A DNA stretch of 64,000 nt from Geotrypetes seraphini. Lineage: Eukaryota; Chordata; Amphibia; Gymnophiona; Dermophiidae. A program made the translations under genes and the position numbers. Positions 1 to 11,104 of the stretch are shown one piece after another. The stretch is from contig NC_047088.1 of assembly GCF_902459505.1 (NCBI RefSeq), positions 101,609,704 through 101,673,703 on the forward strand. The letters run 5' to 3'. Under the pieces are notes generated by a model. The model was not told the origin of the DNA, did not search any database, and was given only the letters and a program-made list of their open reading frames with translations. The stretch's first letter is position 1; each line of letters begins with the position of its first letter.

Positions 1-1081
1 GCACTCTGGAGAACCAGCTATGAAAATGACTCTCAAGAGACATTTCTTTATCAATCACCTTGACCAGCTAGTCCGGAATATGGTCAGTTCTAGACTAAAT
101 TCCCCAATCGGATGACTGCCACCTCTTGGACACCAACCCATTGGAACATATCCGATGCAGGTTCTGTCTGTAGACTTCACCCACATACCCACCTCTCTTT
201 ACTTCAGTCACCTCCTAGTCTTCACAGACACCCTGACTAGATGGGTTGAAGCCTTCCCTACTCGCACTGAATGCACCAGGGAAGTAACCAAACACTTCCT
301 AAATGACATAATCCCGTGCTTTGGTCTCCCTGATTCTATAGGCAGTGACAACGATCCTGCTTTCATTGCTGATGTCCAACAAACTGCTCAGGCCCTCCAA
401 ATTGAATGGAAATTATATGCTGCTTACCACCTCCAGAGCTGAAAGGACCCTTCTCAGGAAACGAATTGAAGAAACTAATCTGCCCTGGCTTGTCCTGTTG
501 CCTTCTGTTCTTTTCAGATCAGGTGTACCTTGTCAAAACTCACTGGACTGTCCCCGTTTCAGCTCATATTTTGCCACTCACTGCCCATTATGAATCCAGA
601 CCCTGGTTCCTTTGCTACTCTGGGATCAGATATCCTCCAGAGTCAGGTCCAGTCTTTAGCTAAAGCCCTTTAAGAGCTCCACAAATGGGTCATGGAAAGG
701 GCCCCACTACTGATATCTACACAAGTCCATGGGTATGTCCCTGGAAATACAGTATGGCTAAAACTTGGAAGTCAGACCCCCCTGAAACCTAGGTGGATAG
801 GTCCTTTTACTGTCCTAATTTCTTCTCTTACAGTTGTCAAGGTGTCCGGACACGAAACTTGGTTCCACTACAAAACGGATCTTCAGCTGAAGTTTTCTAA
901 GACCTCAAAAGTTCTGAATATTTACCACTATACTTAGCAGGTGTTATGAATATAATTCTTTATAAGTGTTTGAGTTTAATTGACTACCTGTGGTTCACCA
1001 CTGCTTTTAGCAAGTGTCTTGAGTATAACTGTTTGAAGTTTTTTAAGTTGTGCCTGAAAGAAAAATGAGCTTCCTATGTTA

Positions 1082-1118
<37 letters not shown>

Positions 1119-2170
1119 ATTTGTGTTGCTTTCACTGCCTTATGTTTCTTTTTCTGTAGTTCTTTCCTATTGTACTTAATAAGGGCCCCTAGCCCCTTTG
1201 CCTGATGTTTGTTTGCATGATGGAATTAAATACAGAAAGTGTCAAACATTTGAGGGTATTTTCTGTTTCCAACCTACTGGTGATGAAGTTTAAAAGTGTG
1301 CGGAAATCTGCATTGATAATATTGAGGGTCCACTTATCAACTAGACTCTTATTGTAGACCCCACTCGCCCGGTGTCTTTGTATTGTGATACATGTGTGTT
1401 ATTTGATGTTTCTCAAGGTCATGGTACTACCCTTAATACAGTTTTATGTGGCTCCCTAGATTGACAGCGTTATTATACCAAATGTGCTAAGTATATATGT
1501 CTGTATAACCTGATGCCTTTAAGAACTGCCCCTATGGGGAAACCTTCACTAATGATGGAGCCTGTCCTTTATAAGAAAGTGTCTCGTGGGCCACCTACAA
1601 GAACCCTCATAAATACTCAGCCAATACCCCCTCTGCCTCCCTTACTTTAGGTCCTAGCTCCGGCCCCTAGTGTACTACAGGCTATTGTAATCCCATGGTT
1701 TTCACTATCACTGACCCATATAACTGGAATGCCAATGTCCAAGTCCAGAAGGCCAGAGACCACATGGCATTGTATATTGATGGTAAAAGGTGAGACCCAG
1801 GTACTGTTGTATATGTCCATATTGTATCCGGCTCATGTGCTCCTGTCCATCACTCTTTGGTGTTTCCCCAGTTTTATGAAAGTAGATGCTGATATCTTGT
1901 AATCACTAGAAATCTGTTTATACAGTTTGTTGAAACTATAGGTCAGACTTTTAATGTTAGCAATTGTTTTGTATGAGGAGGGACTGGTATGGGAGAACAG
2001 TGGCTATGGGAGGCAAAGCAGCTGGACATGTTAAACCTGACTTCACAGACCCTCACTTTTACGTCAGGTCCACGACCTTCACGATGGGCCTTGCGAACCT
2101 CCATTGTTGCTTCCCACTGTCTTCAGCTATATAGGCCAGAGCAATATTTTAAACAACAGTTAACCATTTC
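1..2170 (+). mobile_element. Fossil endogenous retrovirus (class I, gamma/epsilon-like): integrase and envelope remnants
   Basis: A retroviral integrase core of gammaretrovirus type is recognisable at about 150-450 (VDFT, WVEAFPT and FGLP-type signatures). The integrase C-terminal domain follows at about 690-935, with a W-x-GPFTVL signature. Farther on, at about 1680-2030, an envelope surface-unit-like stretch shows a DPGT and MGEQWLWEA pattern seen in class I envelopes. The order integrase then envelope on the plus strand is the normal retroviral order. The element is broken in many places and its 5' part lies outside the window. I did not find a convincing LTR. The degree of decay suggests an old insertion. 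Confidence 0.8.
1083..1115. repeat. (TA)n microsatellite
   Basis: A perfect run of about sixteen TA units inside the retroviral fossil. Confidence 0.95.
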
Positions 2171-2189
2171 ATGACCCTACAGATGGACA

Positions 2190-2940
2190 AGGAAACAGAG
2201 GGATGATGTTGGCCACAGGAGGAGGATGGAGACAGAGGGCAGATGCTGAACCTGTGTGTGTATGTGGGGGGGGGTGAAGATTAGGGATGGGGATATGGAA
2301 GAATAGTGAGGACCTGGCAATTGATAGGTACAAGCTGGGGGCGGGGTGTTAATGGATTGGGAAAAAGAGTGAAGGTGTGAAATTAGGGGAGGAGATGAGG
2401 GATGAGTGAGGATATAAAATGGGGGGTATAAGAAGGAGATGACATGTTGGAGGAAGGCTAAAACATAATGTGAATGACCTGAAAGGCTGGTGAGAGGATA
2501 GCAGGCATTGAAAGGGATGGAGGTACAGGGGAGAAGTATGAGAGGAAGAGGATGAACCTCTGAAGGGGTTAAGTGAGGATGGAAATGGGGTTAAAAAGAT
2601 AGTGAAAGTGAGGCAATAGGAGATGGGGTAAAGGGTAAGAGATTAGAAAAATAGCTTGGAGGCAAGGGAAGGAAAGAAAGACAGGAATAGAGCTTGGACT
2701 GGTGAAGGGATGAGAAACAGAGGTAGGAAGGGGCTGAGAAGGTAAGAATAAGAATGAAAATGGAGGACTAGGGAGTGAGGGAAAGATGGCTGGGTTGGGG
2801 GATAGGAGACTGGGGAAGGAGAGAAACAGAGGGAGCTAGAATAGTGGTGAGGGAGATGAGAACAGCTGGTAGATGACAGGTGAAAAGGATGAGAATAAAG
2901 AGAGAGAGAGAGAGAGAAAGGGAGAATCAGGGTAATATCT
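2190..2940. repeat. Purine-rich (G+A) low-complexity tract
   Basis: About 750 bp where the plus strand is nearly all G and A, with a short (GA)n run near 2900. It gives a 140-residue serine/proline/leucine-rich frame on the minus strand, which I read as a composition artefact. No gene is supported. Confidence 0.85.
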
Positions 2941-3023
2941 AATGGGTTTTGGCTATAAAAGCAAGCTGCCTTTGTGTTTACTGCTGAGGCCATCAGATCC
3001 ATCAATGGTGTTGATTGCTTGGG

Positions 3024-3112
3024 GAACATAGAAACATGATGGCAGATAAAGACCAAATGGCCCATCTAATCTGCCCATCCGCAGTAATCATTATCTCTTT
3101 CTCTCTCCGCCC
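3024..3112 (-). mobile_element. CR1-like LINE 3'-end fragment
   Basis: The sequence has the pattern of a CR1-type 3' UTR in reverse orientation: an ACATAGAAACATGATGG start followed by a 'ccaaatggcccatct' type block. It abuts the DIRS-type fragment to its right. There is no coding content. Confidence 0.55.
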
Positions 3113-4980
3113 ATCCACAGCAACCATTCCCCCGGGCTGAGAGTCTGCTGAATGAGAAAGTTGCTTGTACATTCTGCACTCCTGCTAGGTGCATGGCTGA
3201 TAGAGCCTGCAAATGAGTTTCTGCCCACCGAAAAAGGAGTTGGGCTTCTAGGTGTAATGGGGTGCTTCTTGTGCCTCTTTGTCAGTTGACGTCTTGCCTT
3301 CCAGAGATTTCTCCAGGGCCTGCAGCACTAGCCAAATGGCTCTGAGTTCTAGGCGATATATGGACCATGTTTGCTGAACAAGGGACCAATGTCCCTGAAT
3401 TGGGTATTCATTGCAATGACACCCCCCCCCAACTGTAAAGGCTGACATCGAACATTAATATCTCCCAGGAAGAAATGCATAGATGCATGCTCCTTGAGAG
3501 GGAAGCTGTCTGCAGCCACCACCGCAGGCTGTTACTCACTTCCGTTAACCATGAAAGTAGTTGCTGAAGCAAGTCTGTATGAGGAGACCAAACGAGAGAG
3601 GAAAAAGTCTTGAAGAGATCTCATATGTGCTCTTGCCCAAGGGATCAACTCTAAGGCTGCCCTTTACCTCAGGACCTGCAGATAATGCTACGCTGTGGGA
3701 GTCAGACTCTGAAGCAGGTCTGAAATCTGCTTCTGGAGCTTCAGTCTTTGTGGCTCTGGAAGAAAAACGTGGCCCAAGGTTATATTGAACAAAGCTTCCA
3801 GATACTCCAAGAGCTGGGTTCGCTCCAGCTGACTCTTCTTGATGGAAGATTTGGACCACTCTTGAAATTGCCAGTTCACCATCCTCCCTGGACAGGGCTC
3901 TGATTAGCTAGTCATCCAAATATGGGTGCACTTAAATCCCTGCCTTGTGGAGGTGCACTGGTACCACCACTGTTACCTTGGTAAAGGTGCAAGGTGCCAT
4001 TGCTAGACTGAAGGGGAGTGTGAAGAACTGGAAATGCTGTTCCAGCACATGAAACCACCAGTACCTCCTGTGGGCCAGAAAAATGAGAATGTGGAGATAG
4101 GCTTCCATCAAATTGAAGGAGGCAAATTTCCTCGATGTCACTGCTGCTATGACCAACTGAACAGCCTCTATGTGGAAGCATTGCACTTTCAGTGCAGCAT
4201 TAACTGATTTGAGGTTTAGAATTGGCCTCCAGTTGTCTGAGCCTTTCTTAGGCACAATGGAGTATCTGCCTGAGTCTGTTTCTTCATCTGGGACTGGATC
4301 TATGGCATGAATATCTAGGAGCCTTTGCACCATTGCTGACAGTGAATCTAAAAAAATGCCTGGAAGGGAGGCACAGAATACAATTTTGTAACCTTCTTGA
4401 ACAAACTCTAGGACCAAAGGTCTGCGCCAATCTGAGCCCAGAATGACCAATAAGCTGACATCCTGCTCCCTATCCAAGGGGGCTTGGCCCCTATTCTGGC
4501 ATAATTGTGCTTTCTTGGAGGCTGGAGAGGGGTGCTTGCTGCCTCTTGACCCTGCAAACCTCTGCCATGACCCATGAAAGGGCCTTTGCATTGCTTGTTT
4601 TCCTGCATAAGGATAGAATCTTCAAAAGCCTTGAAAATTCTCACATCCCATACCCCAAGCCATCCAGGGTATGCTGTCTGATAAGGCCTTAGTGCGATGG
4701 TCCATAACACTGACCATCAGGTCATCCAGACCCTTGCAAAATAGCATCTGCCTCTGAACGGGAAGCCTGCTCGGTGTGGCTTTAGAGGTTGAATTTCCTG
4801 CCCATTGTCTGATCCAGAGCATCCGTTGGGTGGAGATAAAATAGGCTGGCACCTTCCTCATGATTCTGATGATGTCATCAGTGTCCACTATATAATTCAC
4901 CACAGAAAGGAACATTTGGTGGTCTTTATCTTCCTAGAACTATCTTGATCATGCACTCCTAGAATTTGTATTGAGGCTGC
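3111..4980 (-). mobile_element. DIRS-type tyrosine-recombinase retroelement, pol fragment (fossil)
   Basis: Read on the minus strand, a gag-like region (about 4980-4600, with an LWIRQW signature) is followed by a DIRS-type reverse transcriptase (about 4450-3930: VPKKGSDNWRPILNL, then the FTLPFSLAMAPCTFTK block). A thumb region and an RNase H region (about 3445-3110, with LELRAIWLVLQ) follow. This order matches DIRS elements. The recombinase end and terminal repeats are not present here. The copy is broken several times. It is related to, but distinct from, the larger DIRS fossil at 19289-29336. Confidence 0.8.
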
Positions 4981-5266
4981 CTGATGGTCAGAGGTAGGCC
5001 ATCGTGGAGATTAAATGACACCATATTGCTAGAGCCCAAGTATGCAAAACAATTACCTAAGGATATTCAAGAATATCTTACCTTTAATAATGCCACAGAG
5101 CTATCTCTATGTATAGAGTGGGAAGGGCTTAAAAAAGTTCTTCAAGGCAAAACTATTGCTTTACAAGCTTTTATATCTAAAACTAAAGCTGCTCAAGAAC
5201 AAAAATTATGCCAGGAGTTTCATACATTAGAAAAAAAGATCAGAAAGGAGAATGGCTCAGCCAATT
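4981..5266 (+). mobile_element. L1/Tx1-type LINE ORF2 fragment
   Basis: An open stretch of about 94 residues starts near 4984. It contains SWRLNDTILL and, farther on, WEGLKKVLQGKTIA, then a lysine/glutamate-rich helix. This matches the linker between the endonuclease and reverse transcriptase of L1-type ORF2 proteins (the typical pattern is WRLN...LL, then W..LK..LRG). Neither the endonuclease nor the polymerase core is present, so this is a short truncated piece. It lies between the DIRS fragment and a pyrimidine-rich minisatellite, and is the only L1-type trace I noticed. Confidence 0.75.
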
Positions 5267-5289
5267 GAAAACTGATCTATGTACACCAT

Positions 5290-5550
5290 CATCTCCCATT
5301 TTGTCCTTCCTCTCCTTCCTCTCTGCCCTTCCCCTCCTCTCCATCCATGTGCACCATCTCCTCTCTCTCCTCCTCTCCATATGCACCATTTCCTTCCTCT
5401 CTGTCCTTCCCCTCCTCTCCATCCCTGTGCACCATCCCCTCCCTCTCTGCCCTTCCCCTCTTCATGTGCACCATCTCCTTCCTCTCTGCCCTTCCCCTCC
5501 TCTCCATCAATGTGTACCATCTCTCTCCCTCTCTGCCCTTCACTTTCCTT
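5290..5550. repeat. Pyrimidine-rich minisatellite, about 46-bp unit
   Basis: Five to six imperfect units, each with a CTCTGCCCTTCCCCTCCTCT core and a following ATGTGCACCATCTCC-type segment. Unit length varies because some copies have lost internal CT blocks. Several overlapping frames on both strands cross it; these are composition artefacts. CT-rich sequence continues to about 5620. Confidence 0.85.
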
Positions 5551-5761
5551 CCCATTTTTCTTCCCACAGAGCTCTGGCATCTTTAGACCTCCCCACCCCC
5601 CCCAAATCAGGATCCAGCACTTTTTATTTCCAGCGTTGCAGTCCAGCACTCTTTGGGCCATGGGCAGCGTAAATGAAGTAAACACACAGCCTTTGGCATC
5701 CCCAGAAGCTTTCCCTCTGCTACTGCTTCCTGTCCCTGCATAAGTGGGAAGCAGTAGCAGA

Positions 5762-6112
5762 AAGCCCTACCGGCACCTAAGTTAAGTTCAATACACTGTT
5801 TAAAAGAAGTTTTAAAAGGATTGTCAAGACCTAAAAATTCAGCGCTGGAATTACTACACCTACCACCACTGTAGGAGTGGCTAATGCCAGAACTGGCATT
5901 AGGCACCATAAAGCACTTCTGCAGGCACAATTCATGCCAAAGTTAGGCACCGGAAATATAGGCCTTGAAAACCTTGGCCTACAATCCTGGTGCCTAATTT
6001 TCCCAAAGGTGCAGTTCTCTAAATGGCATTGTTGCATGATTAACACATGATTGGCAGCTGCTTTTAAGGCGGCCACCAATAACAGCATCATTTAGAGAAT
6101 CTGGGCCTTTGT
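5762..6112. mobile_element. Harbinger-like MITE, degraded (GGCCCAGATTCT-type end)
   Basis: The right end reads as the reverse complement of a GGCCCAGATTCTCTAAATG terminus. The interior carries repeated 'ggcacctaa' and 'taggcac' inverted blocks. It shares its interior with the copy at 55575-55915 (the 'gctaatgccaga' and 'cattaggca' segments), so it is an interspersed family. No coding capacity. Confidence 0.55.
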
Positions 6113-6153
6113 AATACTAGTGCAATAAGTTACCACACTCATACGGTAAGACC

Positions 6154-6432
6154 TAGGGTTACCAGACATCCGGATTTCCCCAGACATGTCCTCCTTTTCG
6201 AGGACATATCCGGGGGTCTGGATGGCTTTTCAAAATCTGGCACTTTGTCTGGGCTTTGAAAAGCTTCCTCGAAATCGCATCAGGCAGGAGGGCATCCTTG
6301 CATGTGCGGATGCCCTCCTGCCTGAAAACAGGCAGTGGGGGGGGGGGGGGGGGCAGGGAGGGTGGAACTGGGCGGGCCTACGGGACGAGTCTAGGGGTCC
6401 GGATTTTACTAAAGTAAAATCTGGTAACCCTA
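6154..6432. mobile_element. Palindromic MITE with TA flanks (AGGGTTACCAGA end)
   Basis: The termini are inverted repeats, GGGTTACCAGA on the left and its complement on the right, both flanked by TA. A perfect hairpin with arms of about 16 bp sits at 6282-6326. A run of about 17 G follows at 6336-6352. It has mariner-like TA flanks but I cannot assign a family with certainty. Confidence 0.65.
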
Positions 6433-6760
6433 GTAACAGCACATTCTAATTCACCTGCTAACTGCCCAATGCACTTTAAAAAAAGGGCCCCTTCAAGACT
6501 TTTGTCAGTTGACCTTAGTTAGAGGCCCCACAAGAGAATGCAGATTATACCACTCAAATACAGAGACACTTTCAAAGCAATGCATTATAATCACTTTTTA
6601 TTACTCACAATCTTTTGAGTCAGCTGCAGTCACAGTTTTTCAATGTAATGGAGCTAAGCCTCTCCAGCTCTGGCACAGATAATGTTATTGTATGTACTGC
6701 ATTACTCCAACGTAAATCACTTTAAATCAAATTCTTGTTTGAGGAAGATAGTACATAAAA
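6433..6760. other. No feature recognised
   Basis: About 330 bp without an open frame of note, RNA gene or repeat that I recognise. Confidence 0.5.
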
Positions 6761-6769
6761 TAACCATTT

Positions 6770-7565
6770 ATTAATAATAATAATTACATTAGTATTGTGG
6801 ATCGCTAATATTCCCCATGAGGAGTTCTATGCGATATACAGGTAAAAAGAAACTAGTCATAATCAGGAGTTACAGTATTACATTCAGTGCACACATAGGG
6901 ATTACAATCTTCCATAGGGATCGAGATATCATGATATGGGGGAGCCAGGTATTTATATCATGTGCTCATTGGGTGTGGTATGTCTTTCTTGAGGGTGTAG
7001 TTTCTTCCTCTGCTAAAGGTGTCATTTTGCTTGCATTAGGTATTTCAGAAATAGATAAGTTTTCAATTCTTTACAAAAGCTTTTGTAGAGGGGGAGGTTC
7101 TTAGTTGAGTTGAAAGATGGTTCCACCATTCTGCTTCTAGGCCTGGGAAGGTTGTTGAGTGCTTTGTGTTTTATTTGATTCCTCTCAGACTAAGGAATCT
7201 CAGTCGTAGGTGGTTGCTTAACAGGTTGTAGTTCTTATTTGGTGGTAGTTCTACTAAGTTCATCAGTAGTCTAGGGATTCACCATGAAAGATCAGGAAGA
7301 TCAGTGTGCATAATTTAAAGAGACATCTTGCTTTTATGGACAGCCAGTGTAGTTTGAGGTATAACGGTGACACTTTCTCATATATTGTTGTTGAAAATAT
7401 TTGCCTGGCTGCTTCATTCTGGAGGGTTTGTAATTTTTTTGTGTATGTCTACTCTGTAGCCTTTGTAGAGTATGTTGCAATAGTTTAACTGAGATAATGC
7501 TAGTGATTGGATTATCAATGCAGTGACAAATCCGTCTCAGTTTTTTCAGTGTCTAAAAGATTATT
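6770..7565 (-). mobile_element. Degenerate LINE 3' region (L2-like), tentative
   Basis: The stretch reads like the long non-coding 3' part of an L2/Rex-type LINE in reverse, with 'tggacagccagtgtagtttgaggt' and 'tatgttgcaatagtttaact' type phrases. No reverse transcriptase motif remains. Assignment rests on pattern memory only. Confidence 0.35.
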
Positions 7566-7569
7566 TTGG

Positions 7570-7698
7570 TAGCATGAAATATTGCTACTCCTTGGGTTTT
7601 GGCCAGGTACTAGTGATCTGGATTGGCCACCGTGAGAACGGGCTACTGGACTTGATGGACCATTGGTCTGACCCAGTAAGGCTATTCTTATGTTCTTA
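7570..7698 (+). mobile_element. CR1 LINE 3' end
   Basis: Typical CR1 3' UTR: 'tggaccattggtctgaccca' followed by 'gtaaggctattcttatgttc' and the terminal TTCTTATG-type octamer. It is 5' truncated to about 130 bp, as is common for CR1. Confidence 0.85.
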
Positions 7699-7719
7699 AA
7701 CTATCATCAGTATTGCTTC

Positions 7720-8340
7720 ACAACATCAACTATGACATTTACAGTTACACTCAGGCTATACCTGGATACCAACGCTAAATACCAGCCTCCAAAGGTTTTC
7801 TAGGTACCACTGATATTCAGCATCAGTTCCTGGATAATATTCCGAGAAGTAAGGGCAGCAAAATAGCTGAATATCGGCAGGACCCAGATTACTCCTGCCA
7901 CAGCCTAGACATCCAAATAGTGCCAGGGTGGTCAATGAGTATTTTCAGCAGTTTTAAAACAAACACTAGGAAGTTCTTTTTTACCCAGAAGGTGGTGGAC
8001 ACGTGGAACGCGCTTCTGGAGGCCGTGATAGGACAAAGCACGTTACAGGGCTTCAAAGAAGGTTTGGATAGGTTCCTAGACAATAAGGGAATCGAGGGTT
8101 ACAGTTAGGAGTTGAAGTAGGTTATAGGAATAGTCAGGGACCACAGCACAGGTGATGGACCTGGAGGGCCACCGCGGGAGCAGACCCTGGGCGGGATGGA
8201 CCTTTGGTCTGACCCGGCGGAGGCAAATTCTTATGTTCTTATGACACCGAAAATGTGGTTCTGGCCCAGTGACTGGTATTTGTCCAGATAAGAGCTGCTT
8301 CTACCCTGAAAAATGCTGCTGAATACTGGGGCCAACAATA
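7720..8340. mobile_element. Degraded 'ATATTCAGC' MITE split by a CR1 insertion
   Basis: The flanks at 7735-7920 and 8245-8335 carry the 'gatattcagc' and 'gctgctgaatact' blocks of a palindromic family also seen at 12975-13395, 18235-18725 and 59606-59710. A CR1 3' end (7936-8243) interrupts it. Outer ends are not sharp. Confidence 0.45.
7936..8243 (+). mobile_element. CR1 LINE 3' end with C-terminal ORF2 remnant
   Basis: Encodes the conserved last part of CR1 ORF2 (TRKFFFTQKVVDTWNALLEA, then STLQGFKEGLDRFL) followed by the 3' UTR ending in TTCTTATGTTCTTATG. The coding stretch is open over about 60 codons, so this is a rather young 5'-truncated copy. Confidence 0.9.
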
Positions 8341-8369
8341 ATAATTTGTGCAAGTTTGTTATATTACAG

Positions 8370-8455
8370 TATTTTGATTAAGTCATATGTTTGTCGTAAG
8401 CTGCTTAGAACTGTAGATTTGTGGCATATAAGTAAATAAATATTTATTTCCAACA
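8370..8455 (+). mobile_element. SINE/LINE tail fragment ('gtaaaccgc...tatataag' type)
   Basis: A decayed version of the tail 'gtaa-ccgc-tagaa...ggcatataagtaaataaa' that recurs at 34995-35072, 56758-56826 and 57195-57245. The rest of 8456-8870 shows nothing I recognise. Confidence 0.45.
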
Positions 8456-8869
8456 AGCGTATTGTTGCAATTGAGATACACAGTAGCAGCTGAAAGACAA
8501 TTTTGGAGAAAAAAACTTGTTTTTAACTTTGCAAACTGCTTTGGTGTATTCCTAAGATAGGTGGTGAAACAAGGGTTGTAACAGAGTCTCCACATCCTCC
8601 ACTACATATTCCAACAGGACAGCACATTTTGGGTAGGCCTACTGATAGAATGGGTGAGCATGGCCCATTTCCTCTCCACTCCTGCACTTCTGGCTGTTCC
8701 CTTCCACTTCCTTGCTCTACTACTCAGTTTAAACATAAAAAGTAAATATACTTTAGTTTAGCAGGCAGGGATCTCCAAACCCTTCCAGCTGAATACATCC
8801 TCAGCCCACCATAATTCCCTTGCACAATGGTGGTTGTCAGTGGCAGCATTTCCAGCCACCTCATGAATG

Positions 8870-9122
8870 AACTGAGCATGCACAGAGTACCAGTGTTAGT
8901 GGCTCAGAATGCCATTACTAGCTTCCGTGGTTTTCTCCTGGGAGTTATGGAGGACTGCAGATGTCTTCATCTGGTTGGGTTTGGGAATCTTGCCAGCTAC
9001 ACTAATGACGTGCTGCTTCATGGTGGGTTTGAGCCAAAGGTGGACAGGCCCAGACCCTCCTGTGTTTTCACTCCTGAAATCCATCAGGCAGTTTGGGCAG
9101 GGAGGTTTGGCAAGGGATAGTT
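8870..9122. repeat. Unclassified interspersed repeat, copy 1
   Basis: About 250 bp that aligns by eye with 13477-14307 once the CR1 inserted in the latter is ignored. Shared phrases include 'actgagcatgcacag', 'tttctcctgggagttat', 'ccagctacac' and 'gtggacaggcc'. I see no terminal repeats, poly(A) tail or coding motif that would place it in a known class. Confidence 0.7.
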
Positions 9123-9177
9123 GAGTATTCCATTTACAAGGAAATACTGAGCAAGTACAGCAGAAAACTAACATTAA

Positions 9178-9333
9178 CCTCCCCTTTTACTAAGCTGCAG
9201 TAGAGATTTCTACCGTGGCCCAGAGCACTAAATGCTCTGACACTCATAGAATTCCTAAGAGCATTGGAGCAGCAAAATATTTAGCGTTCTGGGCCATGGT
9301 AGAAATCACTACTACAGCTTAATAAAAGGGGGC
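9178..9333. mobile_element. Harbinger-type palindromic MITE (CCCCTTTTACTAAGC end)
   Basis: Two arms run inward from CCTTTTACTAAGCTGCAGTA and its complement near 9310-9332, with a short AT-rich centre. The same family occurs at 34919-35180, 36938-37069, 44013-44189, 45661-45834 and 50636-50765; the 45661 copy shows a clean TTA duplication. Confidence 0.75.
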
Positions 9334-9640
9334 TAAATGAGGGAAATGTAAAAGATTAGGCTTTCTGCTAAGCAAATTCTAACTTCCCTGCTTTCTGCCT
9401 ATGGCGCTCATTATAATTTTCCTATAATATGGTAACTCTGCAAAAGCCTAGGAATCTTTTTCTATGTTACAACAAAATCATTATAAGGTAGAAGATCCAC
9501 TCCAGAACATTTATTTAGACTGCTTTCATTTTCCTCTAAGCTCAGGCTTTCAAGGTCCAGAAACCCATATCTTTAAATTTTCCCATCATTTTCTGGAGCT
9601 CAATACAAGAAAATTTTAGAAAATAATATTTTTTTTTTTA
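9334..9640. other. No feature recognised
   Basis: AT-rich sequence of about 300 bp with no repeat or coding signal that I can name. Confidence 0.45.
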
Positions 9641-9846
9641 AATTCAAGCAGTCCAATTTTAGCTATCCTCACTTTCTGACTTACGAGCTTCCACCTCTTA
9701 TTAATCCTTTCAGAAAAATTTGAAAACGTATCTATTTAGAAAATACCTTTTTTTAATGTCTTTCTTCTTTTGTTATCCACTTTGAACCACTGTTGGTGGG
9801 AGTTAGCAGAATACAAGAGCCATTTTACATTACATTACATTACAGA
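9641..9846 (+). mobile_element. L2-like LINE 3' end with (ACATT)n tail
   Basis: The translation shows an NPFRKNLKTYLFRKYLF-like C-terminus typical of L2/Rex-type LINE proteins, then a short 3' UTR and the simple tail 'acattacattacattaca' at about 9827-9845. It is 5' truncated. The next 250 bp (9850-10100) hold nothing I recognise. Confidence 0.6.
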
Positions 9847-10099
9847 GGAGAAAACAGAAAAAAAACCTTTGATTCATTGGGAGGTACAGGTAGATTTATT
9901 CTGGGATACATCTTCCACTGGATTCTGTATAGGTTGCTCAAAGATTGGGCACACAGTTTTGGGTGCGGATCACAGATTCATACATAAACTAATTGGATAA
10001 ATAGATAACAATCAATTATTGACATTAATAGTGCTAGTTGGCAGTCATTAGGAGTTACACATGAATTTGCTCTATTCCCCTATTCTATAACCTACTACT

Positions 10100-10735
10100 A
10101 ATCATTTCTATAGCATTACTAGACATATGCAGTGCTGTATACACAGTGGCATAGTAAGGGGGGCAGACCACCTCAGGTGCTGTCTTGGTGGAGGCGCTGG
10201 CACCTCTCTGCCCTCTCGCCATGCTTGCGCCCTTCCTTCCCCCCCTGTACCTCTTTAAATCTTAGCCATCATGAGCAACTTCTCAGGCCTGCTGCTCACG
10301 CCAGCCTGCCTCCTCTCTGAAATCGTAAACAGGTCCTGGGGCCAGGAAATGACGTCAGAGGGAAAGGCAACGCCGACACGAACAACAGGCCGGAGAAGCT
10401 GCTCCTGCTGGCTAAGATTTAAAGAGGTATGGGGGAGGAGGAGTGCGGGTGTGGCCTGGGGGACATGGGATGAGCGAAGGGGGGTCAGAGAAGGAATGGG
10501 GGTGTGCACAGAAGGAGCGGGGGGTGGGGGGATGTGGCCACCGCCCCTGGCGCCTCCTACCCTTGCTACACTACTGTGTACACATTATATACAGGTGCTT
10601 TCTCTGTCCCAACTGGGCGCACAGTCTAAGTTTTTGTACTTGAGGCGATGGAGGGTTAAGTGACTTGCCCAAAGAGTCGCAGTGAGAACTGACCCCAGTT
10701 CCCCAAGAACTCATGCTCATTGCATTTCTAACTTA
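10100..10735 (-). mobile_element. L2-like LINE 3' end split by a hAT MITE
   Basis: The outer parts ('tttctatagcattactagaca' near 10105 and the stretch at 10577-10690 with 'acagtctaagtttttgtact') form one L2-type 3' unit in reverse. The hAT MITE at 10144-10576 sits within it. Confidence 0.55.
10144..10576. mobile_element. hAT MITE (CAGTGGCATAGTAAGG end)
   Basis: Begins CAGTGGCATAGTAAGG and ends with the near-complement CCTTGCTACACTACTG. The flanks tgtataca and tgtacaca form an 8-bp target duplication (7 of 8 match), as expected for hAT. The interior is GC-rich with inverted segments and gives overlapping artefact frames on both strands. Confidence 0.8.
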
Positions 10736-11104
10736 TCTCACATGCACCTCTAAAGGGGATGTGGCCAGGAGAGGAGTAAGGGTGGGTCAGGAGTGTTCTC
10801 AGGATCTAGGCACACACTTATACATTACTGTCATTTTCATGCTCATAATTAGAGACAAAACTGTACACTAAGCCAATGCTCTACAGTATAAAGGCTATTC
10901 CACGCTGACTTATACAGAATTCATCTCCCCCTCCCTACAATGACAATGACAAACAAGTGTGTAAATGGTCAGCCTTAATCATAGTGTATAGGGAGTCCTC
11001 GTATGATTGCTCATCTAGCAGTAGAGTAATAGTTACATTTGGGGAGAACTAGCTAATAGGTGAGTCTGTGCAGAGATGACTCGGTCCTTCCTACAGAGGT
11101 TTTC
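10736..11104. other. No feature recognised
   Basis: No open frame, RNA gene or repeat recognised. Confidence 0.45.

Noticed and set aside
2643-3065. Serine/leucine/proline-rich 140-codon minus frame
   Set aside because: Explained by the purine-rich tract on the opposite strand.
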